Below are positions 33,340 to 42,436 of a stretch of 56,746 nucleotides of DNA, piece by piece. The notes beneath the pieces were generated by a model, which worked only from the letters and a program-made list of their open reading frames with translations, was not told the origin of the DNA and ran no database searches. This DNA is from Bacteroidetes bacterium 47-18. Lineage in GTDB: Bacteria > Bacteroidota > Bacteroidia > Chitinophagales > Chitinophagaceae. Position 1 is the first letter of the stretch. Each line of letters opens with the position of its first letter. The stretch lies in the NCBI GenBank assembly GCA_001897155.1, contig MKSF01000031.1:1-56746 (forward strand). Direction: 5' to 3'. A program made the position numbers and the translations under genes.

Positions 33340-33534
33340 ATGAAAATAACAGATTTGAACGGTTGTGAAATTGAAATCACTGACCTTAAAGAGGCTATCA
33401 AAATAGCTAAGCGGAACACAGGATATAGCCACGAAGACAAAAGTTTTTCCGAGTTCGACAAACGGCAAAAAGCCTATTGGACGGATATGTACGAGAAACT
33501 GACAGCAATCAAAGAACAAGTAACAACACATTAA
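33340..33534 (+). CDS. Small hypothetical protein
   Basis: A 64-residue protein starting MKITDLNGCEIEITDLKEAI, ending in a lysine/glutamate-rich helix. The ATG at 33340 is preferred over an upstream in-frame start that would overlap the preceding gene. The operon position supports coding; no family is recognised. Confidence 0.6.
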   Translation: MKITDLNGCEIEITDLKEAIKIAKRNTGYSHEDKSFSEFDKRQKAYWTDMYEKLTAIKEQVTTH

Positions 33535-33546
33535 AATTTAAGAGCA

Positions 33547-34164
33547 ATGAACACAAATTTTTTCAATCAGATACAACAGTTGGATTTTACAGGAGTATTG
33601 CAACTGAACATTTCTAAGGGAGTAGAAAATAACCTAATTGTATCGGTTATTCTCAACAATGAGCAATGCGGAGATAGTGCCAAAAATGGCATTCCCCCAT
33701 TGACATTTAACGCCACGCCCCAAGAGTTTGACGAGGGATTTTTTCAGCAGATAACCGCACCTATACAAGCCGTTTCGGGTTTAATGGTGGATATGGAAGC
33801 CTTTATGAAGCAAATGGAAGCAGTCAAAATGCAATCCGAAATGGAGAAGCAGAAAGCCGAGAAAGCCAAAAAGGAAAAAGAAGCCAAAGACAAGAAATAC
33901 AAAGACGGTATGGCAAAAGTGGATGAACTCGAAAAAGAGGGCAAATTCCGTGAAGCGTGGATTAAAGTTCCCGATATAACCGAGTTCCCCGAAAAAGCGG
34001 ACGAAATACGCAAACGCAAAACATCATTGTCCGACAAGTTTGCGACACCGAGCCTTTTCGGTGCAATGGAAGAAGCGACACCCAAACTGCCACAGATAGC
34101 GGAAGTTACTGCCGATTATCCCATTGATGAAACAGGCGAAGACGAGGAAGAAACAGAGTATTAA
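33547..34164 (+). CDS. PRTRC system protein E
   Basis: This 205-residue protein has the E-type layout: FNQIQQLDFTGVLQLNI at the start, PPLTFNATPQEFDEGFFQQI near residue 55, and a long charged coiled coil (about 85-130, KQKAEKAKKEKEAKDKKYKD). The acidic tail ends ETEY. PRTRC (ParB-related, ThiF-related cassette) proteins occur together on plasmids and integrative elements, and their function is not established. It is followed by protein C 18 bases later. Confidence 0.82.
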   Translation: MNTNFFNQIQQLDFTGVLQLNISKGVENNLIVSVILNNEQCGDSAKNGIPPLTFNATPQEFDEGFFQQITAPIQAVSGLMVDMEAFMKQMEAVKMQSEMEKQKAEKAKKEKEAKDKKYKDGMAKVDELEKEGKFREAWIKVPDITEFPEKADEIRKRKTSLSDKFATPSLFGAMEEATPKLPQIAEVTADYPIDETGEDEEETEY

Positions 34165-34182
34165 CCATTAAAACAGAACATT

Positions 34183-34401
34183 ATGTTATTAGCAACGCAA
34201 TTAGAACGAGTTTTTATACTCAAAGATAAAGGACAGGATATAAGGCTGACCGACCCCGAACCACGTTGGAGTGTGGAAGCTGTAATGAATTTTTACGCCA
34301 ATATGTACCCGATACTGACAACGGCAAAAGTATCTGCACCGCAGATTAAGGATGATGCAGTCGAATACAAATTCGAGAGTGTAATGGGAACGAAAGGATA
34401 A
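34183..34401 (+). CDS. PRTRC system protein C
   Basis: A 72-residue protein matching the short C component: LERVFILKDKGQDIRLTDP, SVEAVMNFYANMYPILTTA, then VEYKFESVMGTKG. The GT-rich end (variant of KFxxxxGTKG) is typical of the family. It lies within the cassette between E and the probable F gene. No function is established. Confidence 0.85.
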   Translation: MLLATQLERVFILKDKGQDIRLTDPEPRWSVEAVMNFYANMYPILTTAKVSAPQIKDDAVEYKFESVMGTKG

Positions 34402-34418
34402 TTTAAAACCGTAAAGCA

Positions 34419-35564
34419 ATGAACTATGCAACGCAACATCATATCGGGAACAATCCATATACCCGAACAGCAAAGGCAACAGAAGTTGCACCGACAGTTG
34501 GGCGAGTTCGCACAATGGATGCAAAGACCAAAAGACGCAGACCAAGTACAGAAAGACAAACGGAAATCCGTACCGATAGCAATGCTACCAATGGTTTTTT
34601 AAAATGTATGTTTCTGCCTAAACTGAAAAAAGCACAATCTGTACAGGCTTGTCAGAAAACGGAAAGGGATTTTTATCAGTCCCTTTCCAAATTGGCAAAG
34701 CATTACAATATTGAACCTGCACAGACCAAACAATTTGCCTATCCCTACAATATGGCATTGGCTATGGCTGATGTAGAAGAAAAATTAAAAAATACGGTTT
34801 TGGATTGGGAAGAAATCCGTTTGGTACAGGACAGTCAGAAAACCTATTTCGTAAGTGAGGAACGCTACAATACAGGAGCAACATTGTTCTATATTCCTGT
34901 TTCGCCATTGTACCGTCTTTTGCAAAGCAAAGAGAGAAAGACAAACGCACATTTGTTGTTGTCCGTGTGTACTTATCTGTACCATATAGCCGACATTCCG
35001 TATTACAGGCAGGAAGCAAGTTACCTCTATTGGATGTACGAAATGATGAACGATTGGGTTGAACAGGACGATTATACGGAAGAAACCGAGGTTTATTTGT
35101 CAGAGATTAAAGAAGCTGAATTTATAGGCGATTATATCGAGCAACGGATTTACAACCGTATCAATCTGACCGTATTTGAACAACGTATTGAAAGGTTCAA
35201 AGTAAGAAATGATTTTGACAGGGAATGTTTAACCGTAGCAAAAGAAGCCTTTGCACTATACCAGACTTACCCGAATGAGAATGTATTCCGCAATGCCAAA
35301 CCAAAAGGAGAAGCATCTGAAGAAGATATGGACAACATTATCGGAATGCAAAAGTACATTTCATTTTATGCAGACCACAAAGGATGGCTCAATGAAACCT
35401 TGATAGAATCGGTAAACACCGATATACAGGAATACGGACAAATGGAAGAACCCATTATAATGAAACAGTTTGACGGCAGGGATATAACAACCAACAACCT
35501 TTGTTTTGAAAACAGGCTATTTCAATTATTATACAACCTAAGCGATATTTTACATCAATGTTAA
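34419..35564 (+). CDS. PRTRC-cassette protein, probably F
   Basis: A protein of up to 381 residues, placed between PRTRC C and B where the F component is expected. It is helical with many Tyr residues (YLYHIADIPYYRQEASYLYW near 195) and no known catalytic motif. The start is uncertain: residues 1-63 are low-complexity and overlap another open frame (34426-34602) that looks more protein-like, so translation may begin at the Met at 34608 (MFLPKLKKAQ). The assignment as F rests mainly on position. Confidence 0.55.
   Translation: MNYATQHHIGNNPYTRTAKATEVAPTVGRVRTMDAKTKRRRPSTERQTEIRTDSNATNGFLKCMFLPKLKKAQSVQACQKTERDFYQSLSKLAKHYNIEPAQTKQFAYPYNMALAMADVEEKLKNTVLDWEEIRLVQDSQKTYFVSEERYNTGATLFYIPVSPLYRLLQSKERKTNAHLLLSVCTYLYHIADIPYYRQEASYLYWMYEMMNDWVEQDDYTEETEVYLSEIKEAEFIGDYIEQRIYNRINLTVFEQRIERFKVRNDFDRECLTVAKEAFALYQTYPNENVFRNAKPKGEASEEDMDNIIGMQKYISFYADHKGWLNETLIESVNTDIQEYGQMEEPIIMKQFDGRDITTNNLCFENRLFQLLYNLSDILHQC
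34426..34602 (+). CDS. Alternative overlapping frame at the start of the probable F gene
   Basis: A 58-codon frame in the +1 register relative to the 34419 start. It gives a glutamine/basic helix (IPEQQRQQKLHRQLGEFAQW) and ends at GTT TTT TAA, a T6-A4 run five bases before an in-frame Met of the downstream gene. It is either a separate small gene or an N-terminal part joined by -1 frameshifting. Confidence 0.35.
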   Translation: MQRNIISGTIHIPEQQRQQKLHRQLGEFAQWMQRPKDADQVQKDKRKSVPIAMLPMVF

Positions 35565-35574
35565 ACACAAGAAT

Positions 35575-36300
35575 ATGGAAACGACAAAAGATATAACCCA
35601 AGACTTCGGCACATTGTACCACCCCAAATCTGCTTTGGTGTTCTATGAAACCAAAGGACGGACAACTGATGTATATGTGGAGCATTTTGATATGGACAAG
35701 AACGGCAATCCCATCAATGCCCACCCTTTGACCGTGAGAGAAGCAAACATTTTGGTAAAGGCACTCCGCACCGAAAAAGACAAGGACAAAGCCTTTTTAA
35801 AACCGAGCGGAATTTTGCCGACAAACATTTTGTATCTCAATCCAAGTGCTGAAAAAGGAACGGTAGTTTGGTACACCAAAGCACAGCAAAGAAAATTATT
35901 CTTTGTAGATGGACTGCAAATACCCAATGGTACAGCCTATGTACCGCCAATGGTTTGGAAAGCGAGTAAAAACAGTATTACCGTTTATGCCCTTGCGAGT
36001 GACAGAAGACCAACCGATAAAACCAAACTGCATTACGCACCATTTTTCAATATTTACGAAGATGGTAAAGTCTGTATGGGTACAGTAAGCATAGATATAA
36101 AGAAATCCGCATCGGTGGAAGAATTTATACACGCTTGGGAACACTATTTTTTCAATAGTTATTTCAGCCATTTGTTGGGTAAGCACAATCCCATAAAAGG
36201 CGATTGCGTAAAAGTGTGGAATGACCTTGTAAACACAGATAAACCCTTTCCAAAAGAGATTTTAAAAACAAATAGCAAAACCCTTAAAAACCTATTGTGA
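35575..36300 (+). CDS. PRTRC system protein B
   Basis: This 241-residue protein has B-family features: YHPKSALVFYETKG near residue 18, HPLTVREANILVKAL near 58, ILPTNILYLNPSAEKGTVVW near 92, and the C-terminal HLLGKHNPIKGDCVKVW segment. The stop overlaps the ThiF start (TGATG), so translation of the two is coupled. This tight pairing of B with ThiF is a recurring feature of the cassette, which suggests that they act together. Confidence 0.8.
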   Translation: METTKDITQDFGTLYHPKSALVFYETKGRTTDVYVEHFDMDKNGNPINAHPLTVREANILVKALRTEKDKDKAFLKPSGILPTNILYLNPSAEKGTVVWYTKAQQRKLFFVDGLQIPNGTAYVPPMVWKASKNSITVYALASDRRPTDKTKLHYAPFFNIYEDGKVCMGTVSIDIKKSASVEEFIHAWEHYFFNSYFSHLLGKHNPIKGDCVKVWNDLVNTDKPFPKEILKTNSKTLKNLL

Positions 36301-37109
36301 TGAATACAGGAAAAACCAAAGTACATTTTACGGACAACTATCTGCTCAATCCGACAAATCCAATTGAAGTGAACCTTATCGGGGCAGGTGGCACAGGTTC
36401 AAAAGTTTTGACTGCCTTAATGGAAATGAGCCACAGTTTGGTGGAATTGGGACACTCAGGATTGCAGGTGCGTTTGTGGGATGATGATATTATCACAGAA
36501 GCCAATCTGGGCAGACAGCGATTTGCACCAAGTGAAACAGGATTGTACAAATCGGTTGCACTCATAAACCGTGTTAATCGGTTTATGGGAACGAATTGGA
36601 AAGCGGAAAACCAAAAATTTGAACGCAATAGTTTGGGAGGTCTGCCCGAAAACGCAAAATCTACGATTTACATTACCTGTGTGGACAATGTGCAGACAAG
36701 GTTTGATATTGCGGAAATGCTAACAGCAATGAGCAAGCAACGCAGAGCCAACCGAGATGAACCCAAATATTGGGTGGATTTTGGCAACAGCAGAGATACA
36801 GGGCAAGTGGTACTATCTACTATCGGAACAATTAAACAACCCGACTCCGAAAAATATGAAACGGTGACAAGCCTGCCAATGGTTACAGATGAATTTGGCG
36901 AACTGCTGAAACAATCCGAACAAACGGACGACACACCAAGTTGCAGTTTGGCAGAAGCATTGGAAAAACAGGATTTATATATCAATGCAACATTGGCACA
37001 AATGGGTTGTTCGTTATTGTGGAATATGTTTCGCTACGGAATGACAGAAAACAGAGGTTTTTTCCTTAATCTTAAAAATTTCCACACCCAACCCCTAAAA
37101 GTCGCCTGA
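36300..37109 (+). CDS. PRTRC system ThiF-family protein (E1-like)
   Basis: This 269-residue E1-like adenylating-fold protein has the nucleotide-binding LIGAGGTGSKVL near residue 27, the acidic LWDDDIITEANLGRQRF (with the Arg that contacts ATP) near 60-76, and CVDNVQTRFD near 124. The zinc-binding CxxC pairs seen in ThiF/MoeB are not evident. The ATG at 36300 overlaps the preceding stop. Its substrate is unknown; proteins of this class adenylate the C-terminus of a ubiquitin-like or peptide partner. It is the last gene before the cargo slot. Confidence 0.85.
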   Translation: MNTGKTKVHFTDNYLLNPTNPIEVNLIGAGGTGSKVLTALMEMSHSLVELGHSGLQVRLWDDDIITEANLGRQRFAPSETGLYKSVALINRVNRFMGTNWKAENQKFERNSLGGLPENAKSTIYITCVDNVQTRFDIAEMLTAMSKQRRANRDEPKYWVDFGNSRDTGQVVLSTIGTIKQPDSEKYETVTSLPMVTDEFGELLKQSEQTDDTPSCSLAEALEKQDLYINATLAQMGCSLLWNMFRYGMTENRGFFLNLKNFHTQPLKVA

Positions 37110-37453
37110 CCCCAAAAGTCGGGCGGCGAAAAGACGCATCCTTCCGTTGGTCGGAACCGCCTTTTCGCATTTAAAATCGGTGCAACCACTTTCCTAAAAT
37201 GCACCCCTTCACAATTCCCCTTCTCTACATTTTACCAAACAGGTTGCGACACTATTTTCGTGGGATATTCTTTATCCCATTTGTTGTTTTAGTCTGACTT
37301 CTTTTCTTGCCACATAGCGACCAAAGAAAAGAAGCAAAAGAACGTCGCTTGGTTAAGATAGTCTGTTATTGAAATTTTTAATTTGTTAAATTTGCTTAGA
37401 GTTTAAAGTGAATACAATTTCATTAAAAACTAAAAACCATAAATATTTCTTGA
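37110..37453. other. Intergenic region with nested hairpins at the head of the cargo slot
   Basis: No gene is seen in 344 bases. GCGAAAAG (37126-37133) pairs with CTTTTCGC (37161-37168), enclosing TTCCG/CGGAA (37142-37146 and 37152-37156). This could end the PRTRC operon or mark a recombination boundary. A -7-like TAAATTTG lies at 37387-37394 ahead of the nuclease gene. Confidence 0.5.
37387..37394 (+). promoter_or_regulatory. Candidate -7 promoter box for the Gabija-like operon
   Basis: TAAATTTG matches TAnnTTTG, 59 bases upstream of the nuclease ATG. No clear -33 box is seen. Confidence 0.35.
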
Positions 37454-39529
37454 ATGTACATATCAAAAATACAAATCAACAATTTCAGAAACTTCAAAGA
37501 AAAAGAAATTGAATTTAACGATGGAGTAAATGTCATAATTGGTCATAACAATGCAGGGAAAACAAACCTTATTAAAGCATTATCTTTAGTTATCGATACT
37601 CAAAATCATAAAAGATTGGATGCAGATGATTTCAACAAAAATTTGACATTAGTTGAATTAAAAGCAAATCCACCAAAAATAACCATTGCAATTACTATTG
37701 AAAAAGGAAAAGAACAAGAACCTGATGATTTGGTTACAATTTCTAATTGGCTTACCAAACTTGACAGTGCTTATGAAGCACTCCTTACTTATGAATTTTT
37801 CTTACCTGAGAAAAAACACGAAGATTATATAACTGAAGTGTCTGCGGTTTCGGACGATGATGAAAAAGCTATTGATAAAGTATGGAAAATTATTAAGCAT
37901 GATTTCATACGATTTTATACATACAAAATTTGGGGCGGTGATCCAATAAATCAATCTATCGCTGATAATGAGTCGTTGTCTAAATTTGATTTTCAATTTC
38001 TGAATGCTATTAGAGATGTCGAAAGAGATATGTTGACAGGTCGAAATACTCTTTTGAGAGAAGTTTTTGATTTTTTTATGGATTACGAGATAAAAAAGGA
38101 CTCTATTAAAACAAATGAAGAGAAGCATTTAGAAATAAAGAGTAGAAAAATTCTTTTTTCTGAAAAAGCAGATGTACTTATTCAAGAGTTGAGTGATAGA
38201 ATTGATGCAGGTAAAAAAGAAATTCTTTCTTATGCTAAAAATACAGGAGCATCATTCAATAAAGCAACACCTAATTTCGAAGGAAGTGTTTCTGAAAATG
38301 AAATGTATTCAGTTCTAAAACTTATTGTTGAATATGAGACTGGTATAAAAATTCCTGCCACACACAATGGACTTGGTTATAACAACTTAATTTTTATGTC
38401 CTTGTTGTTGGCGAAAATGCAGGTCAATGCTGATGTAGAATATTTGGATGCAAATGCAAAAGTGTTTAATACATTAGCAATAGAAGAACCTGAAGCTCAT
38501 CTTCATCCAGCAATGCAGTATAAGTTTTTGAAGTTTCTCAACGAGAATATGAAAGAAAAAAAAGTCAGACAAATTTTTGTAACAACTCATTCAACTCATA
38601 TTACATCAGCGGTCTCATTGGATGAAATAATATGCTTGCACAATGAAGAAGGAAATACCACTATTGGATATCCAAAGAAAGTTTTCATAGAACCAGATGG
38701 ATCTGAAAACGTTAAGAGTAAAAAGTATGTTCAACGCTTTTTAGATGCAACAAAGTCTGACATGTTATTTGCTCAAAAAATAATTTTGGTAGAAGGAATA
38801 GCGGAACAACTTTTGATTTCAATTTTCGCTAACTACTTGGAAAAATCATTAGAAGATCATCATGTTGCTATAATTAATGTTGGTGGTCGTTATTTTAATC
38901 ATTTTTTATACCTTTTTGACAGTTTGAAAGACTCTACCCTTCCTAAGAGAGTAATTTGTCTTACTGACAGAGACCCTGAAAGAAAAGAAAAGACAGATGG
39001 AAAATTTAAAAAATGTTATCCATTCGAGCTTAATCATGATAATGCTAATTATGAATACCAAACTAATCCTACTGCCGATTTATTCGAAATAGGAACTCAC
39101 CCAAATATTACATTTTACAGTCAGCCTATTGGTACAGGAAAAACTTTTGAATATGAGATTTTATTAAGTAATCCCAGCCTTGATATTTTAATTACTGAAT
39201 CTATTAGTAATGCTAAGGAAATTACTGAACTAATGACACTATATTCTACTGATGGAAAGACCGTACAAGATTTACTTGATAAACTATCTGATAGTACAGA
39301 AAATCAAAGAATCAAGACTGGAATATTAGCTAATACAAGTATGTCAGATGAAGAAAAAAAGAAATCCGTCATAGCTTCAAGATATCTTAATTCAGTTGGA
39401 AAAGGGGAAAATGCACTGGAATTATGTTATGCTCTTCAAGAAAACCTTTCAAAAAAAGGAACCCCGGATTTTAAGGATTTCAATGTTCCACCTTATATTA
39501 AATCTGCAATAGAAGAATTATGTCAGTAA
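37454..39529 (+). CDS. gajA: OLD-family ATPase/Toprim nuclease (GajA-like)
   Basis: This 691-residue protein has an SMC/RecF-like ATPase head (residues 1-420): the Walker A is in VIIGHNNAGKTNLIKAL near 29-45, and EEPEAHLHPAMQYKF with a later VTTHSTHI supplies Walker B and the H-loop. A Toprim nuclease domain follows (about 440-560), with ILVEGIAEQLLIS and CLTDRDPERK (acidic metal site). This is the class 2 OLD arrangement, which is always next to a UvrD-like helicase gene, as here. The pair is the Gabija defence system, reported to cut phage or foreign DNA. It is longer than the usual GajA. The downstream gene overlaps by ten bases. Confidence 0.8.
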   Translation: MYISKIQINNFRNFKEKEIEFNDGVNVIIGHNNAGKTNLIKALSLVIDTQNHKRLDADDFNKNLTLVELKANPPKITIAITIEKGKEQEPDDLVTISNWLTKLDSAYEALLTYEFFLPEKKHEDYITEVSAVSDDDEKAIDKVWKIIKHDFIRFYTYKIWGGDPINQSIADNESLSKFDFQFLNAIRDVERDMLTGRNTLLREVFDFFMDYEIKKDSIKTNEEKHLEIKSRKILFSEKADVLIQELSDRIDAGKKEILSYAKNTGASFNKATPNFEGSVSENEMYSVLKLIVEYETGIKIPATHNGLGYNNLIFMSLLLAKMQVNADVEYLDANAKVFNTLAIEEPEAHLHPAMQYKFLKFLNENMKEKKVRQIFVTTHSTHITSAVSLDEIICLHNEEGNTTIGYPKKVFIEPDGSENVKSKKYVQRFLDATKSDMLFAQKIILVEGIAEQLLISIFANYLEKSLEDHHVAIINVGGRYFNHFLYLFDSLKDSTLPKRVICLTDRDPERKEKTDGKFKKCYPFELNHDNANYEYQTNPTADLFEIGTHPNITFYSQPIGTGKTFEYEILLSNPSLDILITESISNAKEITELMTLYSTDGKTVQDLLDKLSDSTENQRIKTGILANTSMSDEEKKKSVIASRYLNSVGKGENALELCYALQENLSKKGTPDFKDFNVPPYIKSAIEELCQ

Positions 39530-41208
39530 CGATTATCAACTCAGATAGCATTATCACAGATATTGAAAGTCATTTTAAAGTATCTGCCGGACCTGGTGCC
39601 GGTAAAACCCATTGGCTTATAAATCATATAAAGAACGTTTTACATAACTCAAGTAATCTGTTCAGGACAAGAAAAATTGCATGCATCACATATACAAATA
39701 TAGCTGTTGAAACAATTCAAAAGAGGTTAGGTACATCTGCAAATCAAGTTGAAGTATCAACAATTCACAGCTTTTTGTACAAAAATATTGTGAAACCGTA
39801 CGCATCATTTGTTGCGGCTGAATTTGGTCTTAATGTTGCTGAAATGGATGGTCATGATGATATTGTACTATCAAATTATAGCTTTTTAAGTGATTGGAAA
39901 AATCGTACGGGACAACAAAGAATAAATGATGATAAGACTGTTGTTAAAGCATTTAGTAATCTAAAATGGAAATTTGAAAATGACGAGTTGAAAGTGAAAA
40001 CAGATTATCCTTTTAAAATTGGAAAATATCCCATTAGAAATGATTCCTACATGGAATACAAAAAGATGATGTGGGAAAAAGGCTTGCTTCATCATGATGA
40101 TGTCCTTTTCTTTAGTTTTCAGATAGTCAATAAATTTCCGTTTGTGGTAAACGTATTGAATGCTAAATTCCCTTATGTCTATATAGACGAATTTCAGGAT
40201 AGTAATCCTATACAAGTCGAAATATTTAAGAAAATCGGATTAGGAGAAACTAAAATCGGAATTATTGGAGATACCGCCCAATCAATATATAAATTCCAAG
40301 GAGCTGATCACACGCAATTTCAAACTTTTTCTTTGCCTAACATAAAAAAGTTCGTTTTAAATGAGAACAGAAGAAGTAGTAATGAAATCATTGATTCTTT
40401 GAATGATCTGCGAAAAGACATAAATCAAAGTAAAATTCGGAATGTATCAATTGCAAAACCAATAATTTTTATTGGTGACATGATATTGGCATTGCGTGCT
40501 GCAAAAACCAAATGTAGTAACGAAACCATCTATACGCTTTCAAGGGATAACATAACCTCAAATGCGATGAAAACAGAAATCAATGGGTCAGGATTAGATA
40601 GCAAATTGTTAGAAAAACAGAAAGAAGTAGATACCAATCCTAAGCGTTCTAACATGATTTATTGCTGTGTAAAAGCAATTGCATATGGGAAAGAAAACAA
40701 GTTTAAAGATGCTATTAAAGTCTTAGAGAAACAGTTTAATTATAAATTCGATAAAACTAAGGGCAAGAAAAAAGCTCTGAAATACCTTACCATTTTACTT
40801 GAAAAGCACTCCGAATTAGAAGGACAATCTTTGTTGCAATTTGCAGCTTTCATAAGAGAAAATTTAGTATCTGATTTAGCTAATTTTAGAAGTGGGGATA
40901 TTAAGACATTCTATGAAACTCATACACTGAACCAATTACTTTTATGTGTTTCTATACCTGAAGACATAAGCCTGCACAAGACTATTCATAAGTCTAAAGG
41001 TGATGAATTTGACAATGTACTATTAGTTCTAAATGAAGAAAAAGATATCAATTTTTTAGCTGAATGTGATTTGGCAGCTAACGAAGAGCATAGAATAAAT
41101 TATGTGGCACTAAGCAGAGCAAAGAATAGGCTATTTATTTCTGTTCCATCTATAGCGTCTAATATCCAGAGTTCTTTAAGTGGTTTTTATGACTTGGAGT
41201 TTTTATAG
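39520..41208 (+). CDS. gajB: UvrD/Rep-type helicase (GajB-like)
   Basis: This 562-residue superfamily 1 helicase has Walker A SAGPGAGKTHWL near residue 23, motif Ia CITYTNIAVETI, Walker B VYIDEFQDSNP near 220, motif III IIGDTAQSIYKFQG near 247, and motif VI region YVALSRAKNRLFIS near 535. A helicase of this kind downstream of a class 2 OLD nuclease defines Gabija. The ATG overlaps the gajA end (frame-shifted ten-base overlap), so expression is coupled. It is AT-rich, like the rest of the cargo slot. Confidence 0.8.
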   Translation: MSVTIINSDSIITDIESHFKVSAGPGAGKTHWLINHIKNVLHNSSNLFRTRKIACITYTNIAVETIQKRLGTSANQVEVSTIHSFLYKNIVKPYASFVAAEFGLNVAEMDGHDDIVLSNYSFLSDWKNRTGQQRINDDKTVVKAFSNLKWKFENDELKVKTDYPFKIGKYPIRNDSYMEYKKMMWEKGLLHHDDVLFFSFQIVNKFPFVVNVLNAKFPYVYIDEFQDSNPIQVEIFKKIGLGETKIGIIGDTAQSIYKFQGADHTQFQTFSLPNIKKFVLNENRRSSNEIIDSLNDLRKDINQSKIRNVSIAKPIIFIGDMILALRAAKTKCSNETIYTLSRDNITSNAMKTEINGSGLDSKLLEKQKEVDTNPKRSNMIYCCVKAIAYGKENKFKDAIKVLEKQFNYKFDKTKGKKKALKYLTILLEKHSELEGQSLLQFAAFIRENLVSDLANFRSGDIKTFYETHTLNQLLLCVSIPEDISLHKTIHKSKGDEFDNVLLVLNEEKDINFLAECDLAANEEHRINYVALSRAKNRLFISVPSIASNIQSSLSGFYDLEFL

Positions 41209-41277
41209 AATGCCACTATAAAACATAAGAACCTATTAGCAAATTCTGACTACACCAATAGTTAATATTAAAACTCG

Positions 41278-42270
41278 ATGATAGAAACAGACATATCAAT
41301 AACAATAAATCGCAAATCAGATATTGGCCAAATTGAGGAAAAAATTATCGAAAATAAAATTCGGTTCCCGGTTTATATTCGAGAATATGAATTTAGTTAT
41401 CAAATTAATTTCACAAGTGACTATGAGGAATGGGAGTTAGACACAGCAATACTTGATTGTTTCCCTGAATATGAATACACTGCCGATCTGGAAAAAGGAA
41501 GGAAAGAAATTAGAATTCAGATATCCCGATATCAATCGGAATTTTCGACAGATGGTTGGGGAAGACGAATTGATAATCCTTTAGATGAAACTAAATATCT
41601 TGTAAAAAAGTCAGCCAAAAAAGTTGAAAAATTTAATCCTGCAATAAAAGTACTATTCGATAATCAAGAGCAATATTATTATGTAAATATTGTCAACGGT
41701 ATTAATAAAACAACTGAAGAACAGGGCTTTTTGTTATTAGATGATTTCAAAACTAATAATGAAGATAATAGTGCTGATATTTTAAAGGATAAGCTCTATA
41801 AATCTCCTTTAGAGGCTTTCCATTCAGGATACAATAAGATCCATGATTTAGTAAATGCAGACTTTTCTGTATTTCAGGAAGATAAAAAGAAAGCAATTAG
41901 AGAAGTACAAAAGTTGCCACGAAAAATTATAAGAGATTTTATAAATGCTTGTAATAATTCTGTAATAGACGATATTTTGAAAAACCTTGACGAAAACATC
42001 AGTTTTGAGAAACGAACAAATTATGTAACAGATAATAGAGTTCAGGGTAGTATTGAATTTAAAAAATATCTTGAAACTTCTGAACAGCAATTGTGTGGTA
42101 AGAATTTAAAAATAAGATCATCCTGGAACTTTAAACTGCCATTTGTAGATGTTGGAGTAAAATATTATCCTGTATCAATTGACCAAGGGAAAAAGAACAT
42201 TTCAAAATATGAACAAATAAAGTTTGAATTACGGGATAATAAAATTGTAAATATCATATATGAGAGCTAA
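41278..42270 (+). CDS. Uncharacterised 330-residue protein next to the Gabija-like pair
   Basis: This soluble protein has no signal peptide, membrane segment or known motif. The N-terminal half is beta-rich and aromatic (FPVYIREYEFSYQINF, ELDTAILDCFPEYEY). A central helical region (KKAIREVQKLPRKIIRDF) and a C-terminal beta part (SWNFKLPFVDVGVKYYPV) follow. It starts 69 bases after gajB on the same strand and shares the low GC content. It may be part of the defence unit or independent. No family is recognised. Confidence 0.6.
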   Translation: MIETDISITINRKSDIGQIEEKIIENKIRFPVYIREYEFSYQINFTSDYEEWELDTAILDCFPEYEYTADLEKGRKEIRIQISRYQSEFSTDGWGRRIDNPLDETKYLVKKSAKKVEKFNPAIKVLFDNQEQYYYVNIVNGINKTTEEQGFLLLDDFKTNNEDNSADILKDKLYKSPLEAFHSGYNKIHDLVNADFSVFQEDKKKAIREVQKLPRKIIRDFINACNNSVIDDILKNLDENISFEKRTNYVTDNRVQGSIEFKKYLETSEQQLCGKNLKIRSSWNFKLPFVDVGVKYYPVSIDQGKKNISKYEQIKFELRDNKIVNIIYES

Positions 42271-42436
42271 AACACTTTTTTGGGTGTTCTTAAATAGCTT
42301 TCAATTAGTTTTTATAAATTTACAAACGGCAATCGTTTTTGTTATATGTTTGACTAACTCTTTAAGATTGATTTAGCTTCTCAGACTGTTTCAGATAGCA
42401 AGCGTATTGCAATACTAAATAAACTGACAGTCAAGA

